From assembly GCA_041396125.1 (NCBI GenBank), contig JAWKZG010000022.1:20413-84412 (forward strand): a stretch of 64,000 bases of DNA, in the 5' to 3' direction. The DNA is from JAWKZG01 sp041396125 (lineage in GTDB: Bacteria > Pseudomonadota > Gammaproteobacteria > Competibacterales > Competibacteraceae). Under the pieces are notes generated by a model. The model made no database searches and was not told the origin of the DNA. It worked only from the letters and a program-made list of their open reading frames with translations. Position numbers and translations under genes: made by a program. Positions 55,121-64,000 of this stretch are shown here, one piece after another (the first letter of the stretch is position 1; every line of letters starts with the position of its first letter).

Positions 55121-55157
55121 GACGTACTGACGTCAAAACGCTGCCGTTTCGGCAGCG
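55121..55157. promoter_or_regulatory. Inverted repeats in the divergent DSD1-xdhA gap
   Basis: GACGT-ACTG-ACGTC (55121-55134) is an operator-like dyad. CGCTGCCG-TTT-CGGCAGCG (55139-55157) is a perfect 8-bp hairpin next to it. Both lie in a 200-bp gap with divergent genes on either side, so they may bind a shared regulator or form a leader. Confidence 0.45.
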
Positions 55158-55268
55158 CTTGCGCGATATTCTCTGCTACCGCTTCCCTAGTACAAACATT
55201 ATCATTAATTTAGCGACCTGTCGTTTCTGTCCATACCGCAGTCAAGCCTGCAGGAGGGGTTCAGCACC

Positions 55269-56755
55269 ATGTCAACGGTTAATGCAGCATCCGCCCGGCC
55301 GATCCGTTTTCTGCTCAACGGCACCGTTATGTCGGTCTCTGATGTCGATCCCTGTCAATCGGTGCTCTCCTTTCTGCGCCAGCGCCTGCGCCGCACCGGC
55401 ACCAAAGAAGGTTGCGCCGAGGGCGATTGCGGTGCCTGCACCGTGGTTATCGGTGAACTGGACGGTGACGAACTAAGCCTTAAAGCCGTCAATGCCTGTA
55501 TTCAGTTCGTCCCGACGCTGGACGGTAAAGCCTTGTTTACCGTTGAGGATCTACGCCAGTCCGACGGCAGTCTGCACCCGGTACAACAAGCACTGGTGGA
55601 CTGTCATGGTTCGCAATGCGGCTTCTGCACGCCAGGTTTTGTCATGTCCTTATGGGACGTGTATCTGCAGCATGAAGCGGACGGCTCGCGGCCCGGAACC
55701 TACGAGCTGCGCAGCGCACTCAGCGGCAATCTGTGCCGCTGTACCGGCTATCGCCCGATTCTGGAAGCAGGTGAGCGGATGTTCGATCTACCCGCTGTCC
55801 GCTTTGACCGGGAGGGCGTAAAAAAACAGCTGCAAGCGCTGCAGCACAGCGACACGTTTGTTTACCAGCAGCAGGATAAAACCTTTTTTGCCCCCCGCAG
55901 CCTGACCGAACTGGCCCGCCTGCGCGCCGACTATCCAGAAGCAACACTGCTGGCCGGCTGTACCGATGTCGGCCTGTGGGTCAACAAGCAATTGCGCACG
56001 CTGAACCCGATCATCTATATCGGCCAGGTCGAAGCGCTGAAAACCGTACAGCAAACCGGCCAGATGCTGCGTATCGGTGCCGGCGTCACACTGAGCGACG
56101 CCTACCGCGCTTTGTCCCGGCATTATCCGGAAATGGACGAGATGTGGCAGCGTTTCGCTTCACCGCCAATCCGCAATGCCGGCACACTGGGCGGCAATAT
56201 TGCGAACGGCTCGCCTATCGGTGATTCCATGCCAGCCCTGATCGCGCTGGGTGCGCGTGTCACCCTGCACAGCCAGACCGGTTCCGCAGCATGGCACTGG
56301 AAGATCTGTATCTTGATTACATGAAAAAAGCGCTGCAGGCCGATGAAATCGTAAGCGCGATTGAAATCCCACTGCCACAACCCGGACAGCAGTTTCGCTG
56401 TTACAAACTGTCCAAGCGGTTCGATTCGGATATCTCGGCGGTATTCGCCGCGTATGCCTTGACCCTGCAGCAAGGTCGCGTCGAGGCGATCAAAATCGCT
56501 TATGGCGGCATGGCGGCCACCCCGAAACGGGCGTTGCAGACCGAAGCGCAGCCCTGCTCGGACAGGACTGGACTGATGCCACGGTGCGTACTGCGATGAG
56601 TGTATTAGCGCAGGATTTCGCCCCGCTGTCGGACATGCGCGCCAGCGCCGACTACCGTTTACAGACCGCGCAGAATCTGCTGTACCGCTTACTATCTTGA
56701 GACCCGCCCGGAAAATCCCCTGGCCGGTGCGCAGGTTAATGTGTTCGCCGCATAA
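55269..56755 (+). CDS. xdhA: Xanthine dehydrogenase small subunit XdhA (Fe-S/FAD), three frameshifts
   Basis: A protein of about 495 aa: [2Fe-2S] domain one (GTKEGCAEGDCGACTVVIGELD), domain two (HGSQCGFCTPGFVMSL, SGNLCRCTGYRPILEAGE), then the FAD domain (LLAGCTDVGLWVNKQLR, RNAGTLGGNIANGSPIGDSMP). Breaks: near 56285 (one extra C restores GSRSMALEDLYLDYM), near 56540 (one G restores EAAALLGQDWTDATV), and near 56688 (one T removed restores YRYYLETRPENPLAGA). Stop is TAA at 56753. Good ribosome binding site GGAGGGG. It passes electrons from the XdhB molybdenum site to NAD. Confidence 0.9.
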
Positions 56756-56985
56756 TCCGTGCTGGTTGCCGAATACCGTCCCGTCCCGGCCCACCCGGAA
56801 CAGGCGGTTTATACGGATTAATACCTTGTCGCCCTGGCTCAGGAACGGGTATATATAGCATCAGAAAAACAAATGCCGAGTTCAGGCCAGCGCGCCTGCT
56901 ATTGAAACTGACAACAGAAACCAGAGCAAAACCCCAAAGATCGGCCCCCATAGATCGAACCAGGAAATCGCCCCAGGAGATCGAC

Positions 56986-59382
56986 ATGAACAAGCCCATT
57001 GCCCGGCCCAATACCCGATCAGGCTCGTCCACGGGACCAGTCCCGCCCCGCCCCGCTGCCGCGCCGGCACATGAATCGGCGCATCTGCATGTGGCCGGTG
57101 AAGCGAGCTATACCGACGATATCCCGGAGCTGGCCGGCACCCTGCATTGCGCGCTCGGGCTCAGCAGCCACGCGCATGCCAGACTGCAAAACCTGGATCT
57201 CGATGCGGTCCAAGCGGCACCCGGTGTCGTGGCAGTGCTGACCGCTGCGGATATTCCCGGCACCAACGACTGTGGCCCGATTCTGCACGATGATCCGATC
57301 CTGGCCGATGGCATCGTCCAGTTTGTCGGCCAGCCTGTTTTTGCGGTCATCGCGGAGTCCTATGAAGCCGCCCGCCGCGCCGCCCGGCTGGCCACTATTG
57401 AGTATCAGGATTTGCCCGCTGTATTGACGCCGCAGCAGGCCCGGCAACAGCAATCGTATGTGGTGCCGCCGATGCATCTGGCGCGCGGCAATCCGGCTGA
57501 GCGCCTGGCCGCTGCACCGCATCGATTACAGGGTGAGCTGTCTGTTGGCGGACAGGAGCAGTTTTACCTGGAGGGACAGATTTCCTACGCGGTGCCCAAA
57601 GAAGACCGCTGCCTGCAGGTATTCTGCTCGACCCAGCACCCCACCGAAATGCAGCACGTTATTGCCCATGCGCTGAAACTGCAGGCCAATCAGGTAACGG
57701 TGGAGGTGCGTCGTATGGGCGGCGGTTTCGGCGGCAAGGAATCACAATCGGCCCTGTTCGCCTGTATTGCGGCACTCGGTGCGCAGCGCCTGGGCCGCCC
57801 GGTCAAACTGCGGCTGGACCGCGATGACGATATGCTGGCAACCGGCAAACGGCATTGTTTTTATTATCAGTACGAGGTCGGCTACGACAATCAGGGCCGG
57901 ATTCTGGCAGTCAAGGTCGAAATGGTGTTGCGGGCCGGCTTTTCCACTGATTTATCGCCCCCGGTAGCGACCCGCGCCGTGTGCCATTTCGATAATGCGT
58001 ATTATCTCAGTGATGTCGACATCACTGCGCTGTGCGGTAAGACCAACACCCAGTCCAACACCGCATTTCGCGGCTTTGGCGGGCCGCAGGGGGCTATTGC
58101 CATCGAATATATTATCGACAACATTGCCCGCGAACTCGGCCAGGATCCGCTGGATATCCGCAAACTGAATTTTTACGGCAAACAGGATCGCAACAGCACA
58201 CCGTATGGCCAGATCGTTGAGGATAACGTACTGCACGAACTGGTCACCGAGCTGGAAAACAGCAGCGAATACCGCCAGCGCCGCCAGGTCATCCGCGCCT
58301 TCAACCGCTACAGTCCGGTGCTGAAAAAAGGTCTGGCCCTGACGCCGGTCAAGTTCGGTATCTCATTCAACGTGGTGCATTTCAATCAGGCCGGCGCACT
58401 GGTGCATGTGTACACGGACGGCTCAATTCTGGTCAATCACGGCGGCACCGAGATGGGACAGGGTTTGCACACCAAAGTCGCCCAGGTGGTCGCGCAGACG
58501 CTTGGCGTCAGTCTGAGCCGGGTCCGTGCGACCGCCACAGTGACCGACAAAGTTGCCAATACCTCAGCCACGGCGGCTTCTACCGGTGCCGATTTAAACG
58601 GCAAGGCCGCAGCCGACGCCGCCGGTCAGATTCGCGCCCGCCTGGCCGAATTCGCTGCCCGCAGTTATGGCGGTGAGGCCGCTGACGTGACTTTCGATAA
58701 TGACACGGTCAGCGTAAATGGCCACAACATCGACTTTACCGAACTGGTGCAACAGGCGTATTACGCCCGCGTGCAATTATGGTCAGACGGGTTTTACGCC
58801 ACGCCGAAACTGCACTGGGACAAAGACACCCTGACCGGCCGGCCATTTTTTTACTACGCCTACGGTGCGGCGGTATCGGAAGTTATTATTGATACCCTGA
58901 CCGGCGAATGGAAACTGCTGCGCGCCGATCTGCTGCACGATGCCGGCAACTCGATCAATCCGGCCATTGATATGGGACAGGTCGAGGGTGCCTTCATTCA
59001 GGGCATGGGCTGGCTGACCCTGGAAGAACTGTGCTGGAATGAAGACGGCAAACTGATGACGCACGCCCCGTCCACCTATAAAATTCCGGCGGTCAACGAC
59101 TGCCCTGCCGTTTTGCATACCCACCTGTTCCATAATCCCAATCATGAAGACACCATTCTGCGCTCCAAAGCGGTCGGCGAACCGCCCATACTGCTATCGT
59201 TTTCGGTGTTTTTCGCTATCCGCGATGCTATCGCCAGCCTGGCCGGGCACCAGCACAACCCGCCGCTCAACGCACCGGCAACCCCGGAGGCCATCCTGAA
59301 AGCGGTGCGGGCTGTGCAGGAACTTGACCCGCCGGGCGTGTCGGATGCAGCAGACACCGCCAGCCGTGAAGAACACGTATGA
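56986..59382 (+). CDS. xdhB: Xanthine dehydrogenase molybdopterin subunit XdhB
   Basis: A 798-aa molybdenum hydroxylase subunit: ESAHLHVAGEASYTDDIPELAGTLHCALGLS at the start, EGQISYAVP, RMGGGFGGKESQSAL, NTAFRGFGGPQGAIAIEYIID (with the substrate-type Arg), GTEMGQGLHTKVAQV, and the catalytic Glu loop AVGEPPILLSFSVFFAI. It hydroxylates hypoxanthine and xanthine, so it implies purine breakdown; a different purine-like substrate cannot be excluded. Start at 56986 has AGGAGAT upstream; the 230-bp space to xdhA holds no gene. ATGA overlap with the ABC gene. Intact. XdhC is not in the window. Confidence 0.94.
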   Translation: MNKPIARPNTRSGSSTGPVPPRPAAAPAHESAHLHVAGEASYTDDIPELAGTLHCALGLSSHAHARLQNLDLDAVQAAPGVVAVLTAADIPGTNDCGPILHDDPILADGIVQFVGQPVFAVIAESYEAARRAARLATIEYQDLPAVLTPQQARQQQSYVVPPMHLARGNPAERLAAAPHRLQGELSVGGQEQFYLEGQISYAVPKEDRCLQVFCSTQHPTEMQHVIAHALKLQANQVTVEVRRMGGGFGGKESQSALFACIAALGAQRLGRPVKLRLDRDDDMLATGKRHCFYYQYEVGYDNQGRILAVKVEMVLRAGFSTDLSPPVATRAVCHFDNAYYLSDVDITALCGKTNTQSNTAFRGFGGPQGAIAIEYIIDNIARELGQDPLDIRKLNFYGKQDRNSTPYGQIVEDNVLHELVTELENSSEYRQRRQVIRAFNRYSPVLKKGLALTPVKFGISFNVVHFNQAGALVHVYTDGSILVNHGGTEMGQGLHTKVAQVVAQTLGVSLSRVRATATVTDKVANTSATAASTGADLNGKAAADAAGQIRARLAEFAARSYGGEAADVTFDNDTVSVNGHNIDFTELVQQAYYARVQLWSDGFYATPKLHWDKDTLTGRPFFYYAYGAAVSEVIIDTLTGEWKLLRADLLHDAGNSINPAIDMGQVEGAFIQGMGWLTLEELCWNEDGKLMTHAPSTYKIPAVNDCPAVLHTHLFHNPNHEDTILRSKAVGEPPILLSFSVFFAIRDAIASLAGHQHNPPLNAPATPEAILKAVRAVQELDPPGVSDAADTASREEHV

Positions 59383-60910
59383 CCGCTCCTACGGCGCGTT
59401 TAGCCCTGCACAATATCAGCAAAACCTACCCTGCAGTGATCGCCAATGACGGTATCAATCTGCAGGTCATGCCGGGCGAAATCCATGCGGTGCTGGGCGA
59501 AAACGGGGCCGGTAAAAGCACTTTGATGAAAATCATCTATGGCGTCACCAAGCCCGATGAAGGCACGCTGTACTGGGATGGCAAGCCGGTTTCCATTGCC
59601 AATCCGGCCCAGGCCCGACGCCTGGGCATTGGCATGGTGTTCCAGCATTTTTCGCTGTTCGAAACCCTCAGTGTTACCGAAAATGTCGCGCTGGCGATGG
59701 AAGGCAAGTTCGATCTGGCGACGCTGGCAGTGCGTATCCGGGACGTTTCCGAACGTTATGGACTGCCGCTGGACCCGCGCCGTTTAGTGCATTCACTGTC
59801 GGTGGGCGAACGCCAGCGAGTGGAAATCGTGCGCTGTCTGCTGCAAAACCCCAAGCTGCTGATCATGGACGAGCCGACCTCGGTACTGACCCCGCAGGCC
59901 GTGCGTCGCCTGTTTGAAACCTTGCGCCGACTGGCTGACGAGGGCTGCAGTATTCTGTATATCAGTCACAAGCTGGAAGAAATACGCGAGCTCTGCCACA
60001 AGGCCACCGTGTTGCGCAGCGGCAAAGTGACCGGCGAGGCTGATCCACGGCAGGAGAGCACCGCCAGTCTGGCGCGCATGCCAGCCCGAGCGGCAAGAGC
60101 ACGGCGCAACTGGTCATCGCCGGGCTGTCACGCCACGCGGGCGATCCTTTCGGCACCGATCTGAAAGATATTCATCTGACCGTTCACAGCGGCGAGATTG
60201 TCGGTATCGCCGGTATTTCCGGTAATGGCCAGAAAGAGCTATTGGCAGTGCTCAGCGGTGAACAGACCCTGGCGCGTGATCAGGCTTTTCCGATCCAGCT
60301 TGGCGGCCAGGAGGTCGGTCATCTGGACGCCGCCGCCCGGCGTGATCTGGGTCTGGCTTTTGTACCGGAAGAACGGCTGGGACGCGGCGCAGTACCGGCT
60401 CTGTCGCTGGCTGACAATGCACTGCTGACGGCACACCGTAACGGCATGGTGCGGTTTGGTCTGGTGCAGGCCGGCAGAGTTCGTGCTTTCGCCGAGCGCT
60501 GTATCCGTGATTTCAACGTCAAATGCGGTGGTACTCAAGCCGCCGCTAAAAGTCTGTCGGGCGGTAATCTACAAAAATTCATCGTCGGGCGGGAAATCCT
60601 GCAACAACCGAAAGTGCTGATCGCCGCGCAGCCGACCTGGGGCGTGGATGTTGGCGCTGCGGCGCAAATCCGCCAGACTCTGCTTGATCTGCGCCAGCAG
60701 GGCATCGCGATTTTGCTGATTTCCGAAGAACTGGAAGAACTGTTCGAGATTGCCGATCGCATTGCGGTTATCGCACAGGGACAGCTGTCGCCTGCCAAAG
60801 CGGTCAGTGACACCAATCTGGAAGAAATCGGACTGTGGATGAGCGGCCTCTTCCCCGGAGCGGCAACTGATTCTGCCCGGCCGCCGCAGGAGATCCCGCA
60901 TGCGGTTTAA
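59379..60910 (+). CDS. BMP-type ABC transporter ATPase (nucleoside/purine importer), one frameshift
   Basis: A tandem ATPase of about 510 aa of the RbsA-like group that serves BMP-type importers. Domain one has VLGENGAGKSTLMKIIYG, VMPGEIHAVL, SVGERQRVEIVRCL and LLIMDEPTSVLTPQ; domain two has VGIAGISGNGQKELLAVLSG, LSGGNLQKFIVGREIL, AAQPTWGVDVGAA. The frame breaks near 60078-60110, where SLARMP loses the frame before STAQLVIAGLSRHAGDPFGTD; probably a small deletion of a variable linker. Both ATP sites themselves are intact. ATG overlaps the xdhB stop. Confidence 0.85.
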
Positions 60911-61970
60911 ACTGGAAGCACGACCGGAACCGTCCCGGCTGATGAGTTATCTGTCGCCGCTGATCGCGGTGGGATTGACGCTGATGTGCGGGCTGGTGTT
61001 CTCGCTGTTTTTGGGGCAAAACCCGCTGGCGACGTTTTATGCCTTTTTTATCGCTCCGATTGATGACCTGTACGGCTTGGGCGAATTAGGTCTTAAAGCC
61101 ACGCCTTTAATGCTGATCGCGGTGGGACTTGCAATTGGCTTTCGGGCCAATGTCTGGAATATCGGCGCGGAAGGTCAGCTGACTGTCGGTGCAATCTGTG
61201 GTAGCGGGCTGGCCTTGTATTTTTACGAATCCGACAGCGCCTGGCTGCTGCCCGGCATGATCTTGCTGGGAGCCATCGGCGGCATGCTGTGGGCGGCTAT
61301 TCCGGCGTTTTTACGCACCCACTTCAATGCCAATGAGATTTTAGTCAGCCTGATGCTGAATTATGTCGCCTTACTGATACTGGATTATCTGGTGCGCGGC
61401 CCCTGGCGTGATCCGGACGGATTTAATTTTCCGGAATCCAGAGTGTTCAGTGAAGCAGGCACGCTGCCCATTATTATGGAAGGCACCCGTTTGCACGCAG
61501 GGCTGTGGATTGCGCTGGTAGTGGTCGTGCTGGGCTGGATCTTCGTCCGCAAAAGCTTTGTCGGTTATCAGATGCGGGTCGCCGGGCTGGCCGATGTAGC
61601 CGCACTGTATGCTGGCTTCAAGCGTACGCGTATGGTCTGGCTGGGTCTGCTGATCGGCGGCGCTACGGCTGGCATAGCGGGACTGGGGGAAGTTGCCGGG
61701 CCGATTGGCCAGTTATTGCCCACCATTTCGCCGGGTTACGGTTATGCCGCCATTATTGTCGCGTTTGTCGGCCGCCTGCACCCTTTTGGTATTTTGCTCG
61801 CCAGCCTGCTAATGTCCCTGCTGTATCTGGGCGGTGAGGCCGCTCAGATGGAATTAGGCCTGCCTTCCGCGGTCACCGGGGTATTTCAGGGGGTTTTACT
61901 GTTTTTCCTGCTGGCAACAGATCTGTTTATTAACTTTCGTCTGCAACCCGTCCGGAGGACTGTCCTATGA
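60900..61970 (+). CDS. BMP-type ABC transporter permease 1
   Basis: A 356-aa inner-membrane permease with the RbsC/NupP plan: LMSYLSPLIAVGLTLMCGLVFSLFLG, GFRANVWNIGAEGQLTVGAICGSG, FNANEILVSLMLNYVALLILDYLV, YQMRVAGLADVAALYAGF and AAIIVAFVGRLHPFGILLASLLMSLLY. Around nine helices are expected. It starts inside the ATPase end (11 bp overlap) and overlaps the second permease by 4 bp. Intact. Confidence 0.93.
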   Translation: MRFKLEARPEPSRLMSYLSPLIAVGLTLMCGLVFSLFLGQNPLATFYAFFIAPIDDLYGLGELGLKATPLMLIAVGLAIGFRANVWNIGAEGQLTVGAICGSGLALYFYESDSAWLLPGMILLGAIGGMLWAAIPAFLRTHFNANEILVSLMLNYVALLILDYLVRGPWRDPDGFNFPESRVFSEAGTLPIIMEGTRLHAGLWIALVVVVLGWIFVRKSFVGYQMRVAGLADVAALYAGFKRTRMVWLGLLIGGATAGIAGLGEVAGPIGQLLPTISPGYGYAAIIVAFVGRLHPFGILLASLLMSLLYLGGEAAQMELGLPSAVTGVFQGVLLFFLLATDLFINFRLQPVRRTVL

Positions 61971-62893
61971 GTCACGAGATCTGGATCGCGATTTTCGTGC
62001 AGACCCTGATGGCCGGTACGCCACTGGTATTCGCAGCGCTGGGTGAACTGGTTACTGAAAAAGCCGGTGTGCTGAATCTGGGTGTCGAGGGCATGATGCT
62101 GATCGGCGCGGTGTGCGGCTTCGCGGTGGCGGCAAACAGCGGCAGTCTGTGGCTGGGCGTGGCGATGGCTATTCTGGCAGGCGCTGCTGCCGCGCTGTTG
62201 TTTGCGGTACTGGCGCTGACGTTTCAGGCCAATCAGGTAGCTGCCGGACTGGCCTTGACGATTTTCGGCATCGGTCTGAGCGCGTTCATCGGGCTGGACT
62301 ATACCAGCGTCGCCCTGACCGGTTTCCAGCCCGTGCATATCAATGGACTCAGTGACCTGCCAATTCTGGGGCCGCTGCTGTTCTCGCTCGATCCCTTATT
62401 GTATTTATCGGTCCTGTTATTTCTGGCGGTCAGCTGGTTTCTGTATCGCAGCAAAGCAGGACTCATTCTGCGCGGTATTGGCGAGGCGCCGGAATCGGCC
62501 CACGCTATCGGCTATTCCGTGATCCGCATTCGCTATCTGGCGGTGTTGTTTGGCGGTGCCATGGCCGGGCTGGGCGGCGGCTATCTGGCGCTGGTGTACA
62601 CGCCGTTATGGGTCGAAGGCATGACCGCCGGACGCGGCTGGATCGCACTGGCACTGGTGGTTTTTGCTACCTGGCGGCCGGCGCGGGTGATGCTCGGGGC
62701 GTATTTGTTCGGCGGCGTGACCATTGCGCAATTCCATGTGCAAGGGCTGGGCGTGGATGTACCTTCGCAATTTCTGGCTACCCTGCCCTATCTGGCCACG
62801 ATTATTGTGCTGGTCTTAATTTCGCGTGATATAAATACCATCCGTTTGAACGCCCCGGCTTCGCTGGGAAAACCCTATCATCCTACTGTCTGA
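61967..62893 (+). CDS. BMP-type ABC transporter permease 2
   Basis: A 308-aa permease partner (NupQ-like): PLVFAALGELVTEKAGVLNLGVEGMMLIGAVCGF, LTFQANQVAAGLALTIFGIGLSAFIG, GIGEAPESAHAIGYSVIRIRYLAVLFGGAMAGLGGGYLALVYTPLWVEGMTAGRGWIALALVVFATW. It pairs with permease 1 to form the channel. ATGA overlap upstream, 11 bp to the binding protein gene. Intact. Confidence 0.93.
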   Translation: MSHEIWIAIFVQTLMAGTPLVFAALGELVTEKAGVLNLGVEGMMLIGAVCGFAVAANSGSLWLGVAMAILAGAAAALLFAVLALTFQANQVAAGLALTIFGIGLSAFIGLDYTSVALTGFQPVHINGLSDLPILGPLLFSLDPLLYLSVLLFLAVSWFLYRSKAGLILRGIGEAPESAHAIGYSVIRIRYLAVLFGGAMAGLGGGYLALVYTPLWVEGMTAGRGWIALALVVFATWRPARVMLGAYLFGGVTIAQFHVQGLGVDVPSQFLATLPYLATIIVLVLISRDINTIRLNAPASLGKPYHPTV

Positions 62894-62904
62894 GGATAAC
62901 CATT

Positions 62905-63987
62905 ATGCTGAAACACACTCTGTTAACGGCTCTGGGGGCCGCTGCCCTGACGACAGCGCTAACAGCTTCTGTGGCGCATGCCGCCGATCCGCTCAAAGTC
63001 GGCTTTGTTTATGTCAGCCCCATCGGCGATGCCGGCTGGACCTATCAGCACGAATTAGGCCGGCAGCAAATGGAGGCCGCACTGGGCGATCAGGTAACCA
63101 GCAAATTCATCGAAAGCGTGCCGGAAGGCGGCGAGTCCGAGCGTGTCATCCGGCAGTTTGCCGCCGATGGTTATGGCCTGGTGTTCTCGACCTCATTCGG
63201 CTACATGAATCCCACCCTTAAAGTGGCCAGGCAGTTTCCCAAAACCGCCTTCGAGCACGCCACCGGTTATAAACGCGCCAAAAACGTCGGCACCTATAAT
63301 GTGCGTTTTTACGAAGGCCGCTATCTGGCCGGTATGGTCGCCGGCAGCATGACGAAAAGCAATGTGGCAGGTTATGTGGCGGCGTTTCCGATCCCGGAAG
63401 TCGTGATGGGCATTAATGCGTTCACGCTGGGTATGCGCAGTGTCAATCCCGACGCCGAAACCAAAGTCATCTGGGTCAACTCCTGGTTCGATCCGGGCCG
63501 TGAACGTGAAGCCGCCGATGTGCTGATCACGCAGGGCGCTGACGTTATCACCCATCACACCGATTCCACCGCTGTGGTGCAAGCCGCCGAAGAGAAAGGT
63601 GCCTGGGCCATCGCCTATCACTCCGATATGTCCAAATACGGTCCGAAAGCACACCTGACCTCGGTGGTGCACCATTGGGGCGATTACTACACCAAAGTCG
63701 CGCAAGCGGTGCTGGACGGGAACTGGCAGCCCAGCGATGTATGGGGCGGTATTGCCGAAGGCATGATGTCGCTAGGCCCGATGAATCCGGCAGTCCCCGC
63801 CGAAGTGGTGGCACAGGTCAACGAAATGCAGGAAGCGATCAAAACCGGTGCGTTTCATCCCTTCCAAGGTCCGGTCAAAGGTCAGGACGGCACGATTGTC
63901 ATCGCCGAAGGCAGCACCATCAGCGACGGCGATCTGCTAAAAATGGATTTCTACGTGGAAGGCGTGCAAGGCAAACTGCCGAAGTAG
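62905..63987 (+). CDS. BMP family ABC transporter substrate-binding protein
   Basis: A 360-aa BmpA/Med-type periplasmic (or lipid-free) binding protein with signal peptide (MLKHTLLTALGAAALTTALTASVAHA). KVGFVYVSPIGDAGWTYQHELGRQQME, ADGYGLVFSTSFGYMNPTLKVARQFPKTAFEHATGYKRAKNVGTYNVRFYEGRYLAGMVAG and GADVITHHTDSTAVVQAAEEKGAWAIAYHSDMSKYGP are family-typical. BMP proteins bind purine nucleosides or bases; with xdhAB and the permeases upstream this forms a purine uptake and oxidation unit. Stop TAG at 63985; the last 13 bases of the window are noncoding. Confidence 0.93.
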   Translation: MLKHTLLTALGAAALTTALTASVAHAADPLKVGFVYVSPIGDAGWTYQHELGRQQMEAALGDQVTSKFIESVPEGGESERVIRQFAADGYGLVFSTSFGYMNPTLKVARQFPKTAFEHATGYKRAKNVGTYNVRFYEGRYLAGMVAGSMTKSNVAGYVAAFPIPEVVMGINAFTLGMRSVNPDAETKVIWVNSWFDPGREREAADVLITQGADVITHHTDSTAVVQAAEEKGAWAIAYHSDMSKYGPKAHLTSVVHHWGDYYTKVAQAVLDGNWQPSDVWGGIAEGMMSLGPMNPAVPAEVVAQVNEMQEAIKTGAFHPFQGPVKGQDGTIVIAEGSTISDGDLLKMDFYVEGVQGKLPK

Positions 63988-64000
63988 CCTTTAAATCCCC

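Noticed and set aside
56736..57032. Minus-strand frame between xdhA and xdhB
   Set aside because: It overlaps the xdhB start and xdhA end on the other strand and shows no domain.

Overview
The window reads as chromosome of a methylotrophic gammaproteobacterium with mid-50s % GC. The evidence is a lanthanide-type methanol dehydrogenase cluster (xoxF, xoxG, xoxJ), a complete pqqABCDE operon, formaldehyde-activating enzyme (Fae) and several tetrahydromethanopterin (H4MPT) accessory genes. A block of typical gammaproteobacterial housekeeping genes (rnt, grxD, sodB, argF, rsxB, nth, a DUF1841 gene and a sigma/anti-sigma pair) supports the class. Genus and habitat cannot be read from the sequence.

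Layout. 0-5.3 kb: H4MPT/C1 genes (CitG-like, fae, RibD-like reductase, pterin carbinolamine dehydratase, DHPS-like DUF6513, DUF447) and a glutamine amidotransferase. 5.3-7.4 kb: a secreted orphan, a fused FolK-FolP and a small repeat protein. 7.7-12.5 kb: a tungsten aldehyde oxidoreductase operon (AorABC, MoaD-like protein, small companions). 13-22.6 kb: a carbon-acid/sugar catabolic operon (two SMP-30 lactonases, BKACE, SDR, sugar ABC importer with a fused double permease) facing a GntR regulator. 22.6-31.2 kb: the XoxF/PQQ region, including a structured xoxF leader that may be regulatory RNA. 31.4-39.2 kb: 3-hydroxyacyl-CoA dehydrogenase followed by housekeeping genes, nearly all broken by small indels. 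39.2-49.5 kb: SelA-like PLP enzyme, amidohydrolase, dipeptide-type ABC importer, M81 metallopeptidase and isochorismatase-family amidase. 49.6-52.4 kb: a degraded HTH/nucleotidyltransferase pair split by an IS4-family element with a perfect 11-bp target duplication. 52.4-64 kb: second M81 protein, DSD1-type PLP enzyme, xanthine dehydrogenase and a BMP-type (nucleoside/purine) ABC importer.

How it fits together. XoxF oxidises methanol with PQQ made by the adjacent pqq operon and passes electrons to XoxG. Fae captures formaldehyde on H4MPT, and the AOR can oxidise stray aldehydes. The right half looks like a scavenging island for small amides, peptides, D-amino acids and purines.

Caution. At least fourteen genes carry frameshifts, many reversible by adding one base in a short homopolymer. 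They cluster at about 20-21.6, 34.5-39 and 50-52.7 kb. Since protein conservation survives on both sides of each shift, either sequencing/assembly indels or very recent decay could explain them. I annotate full gene spans and mark each break.
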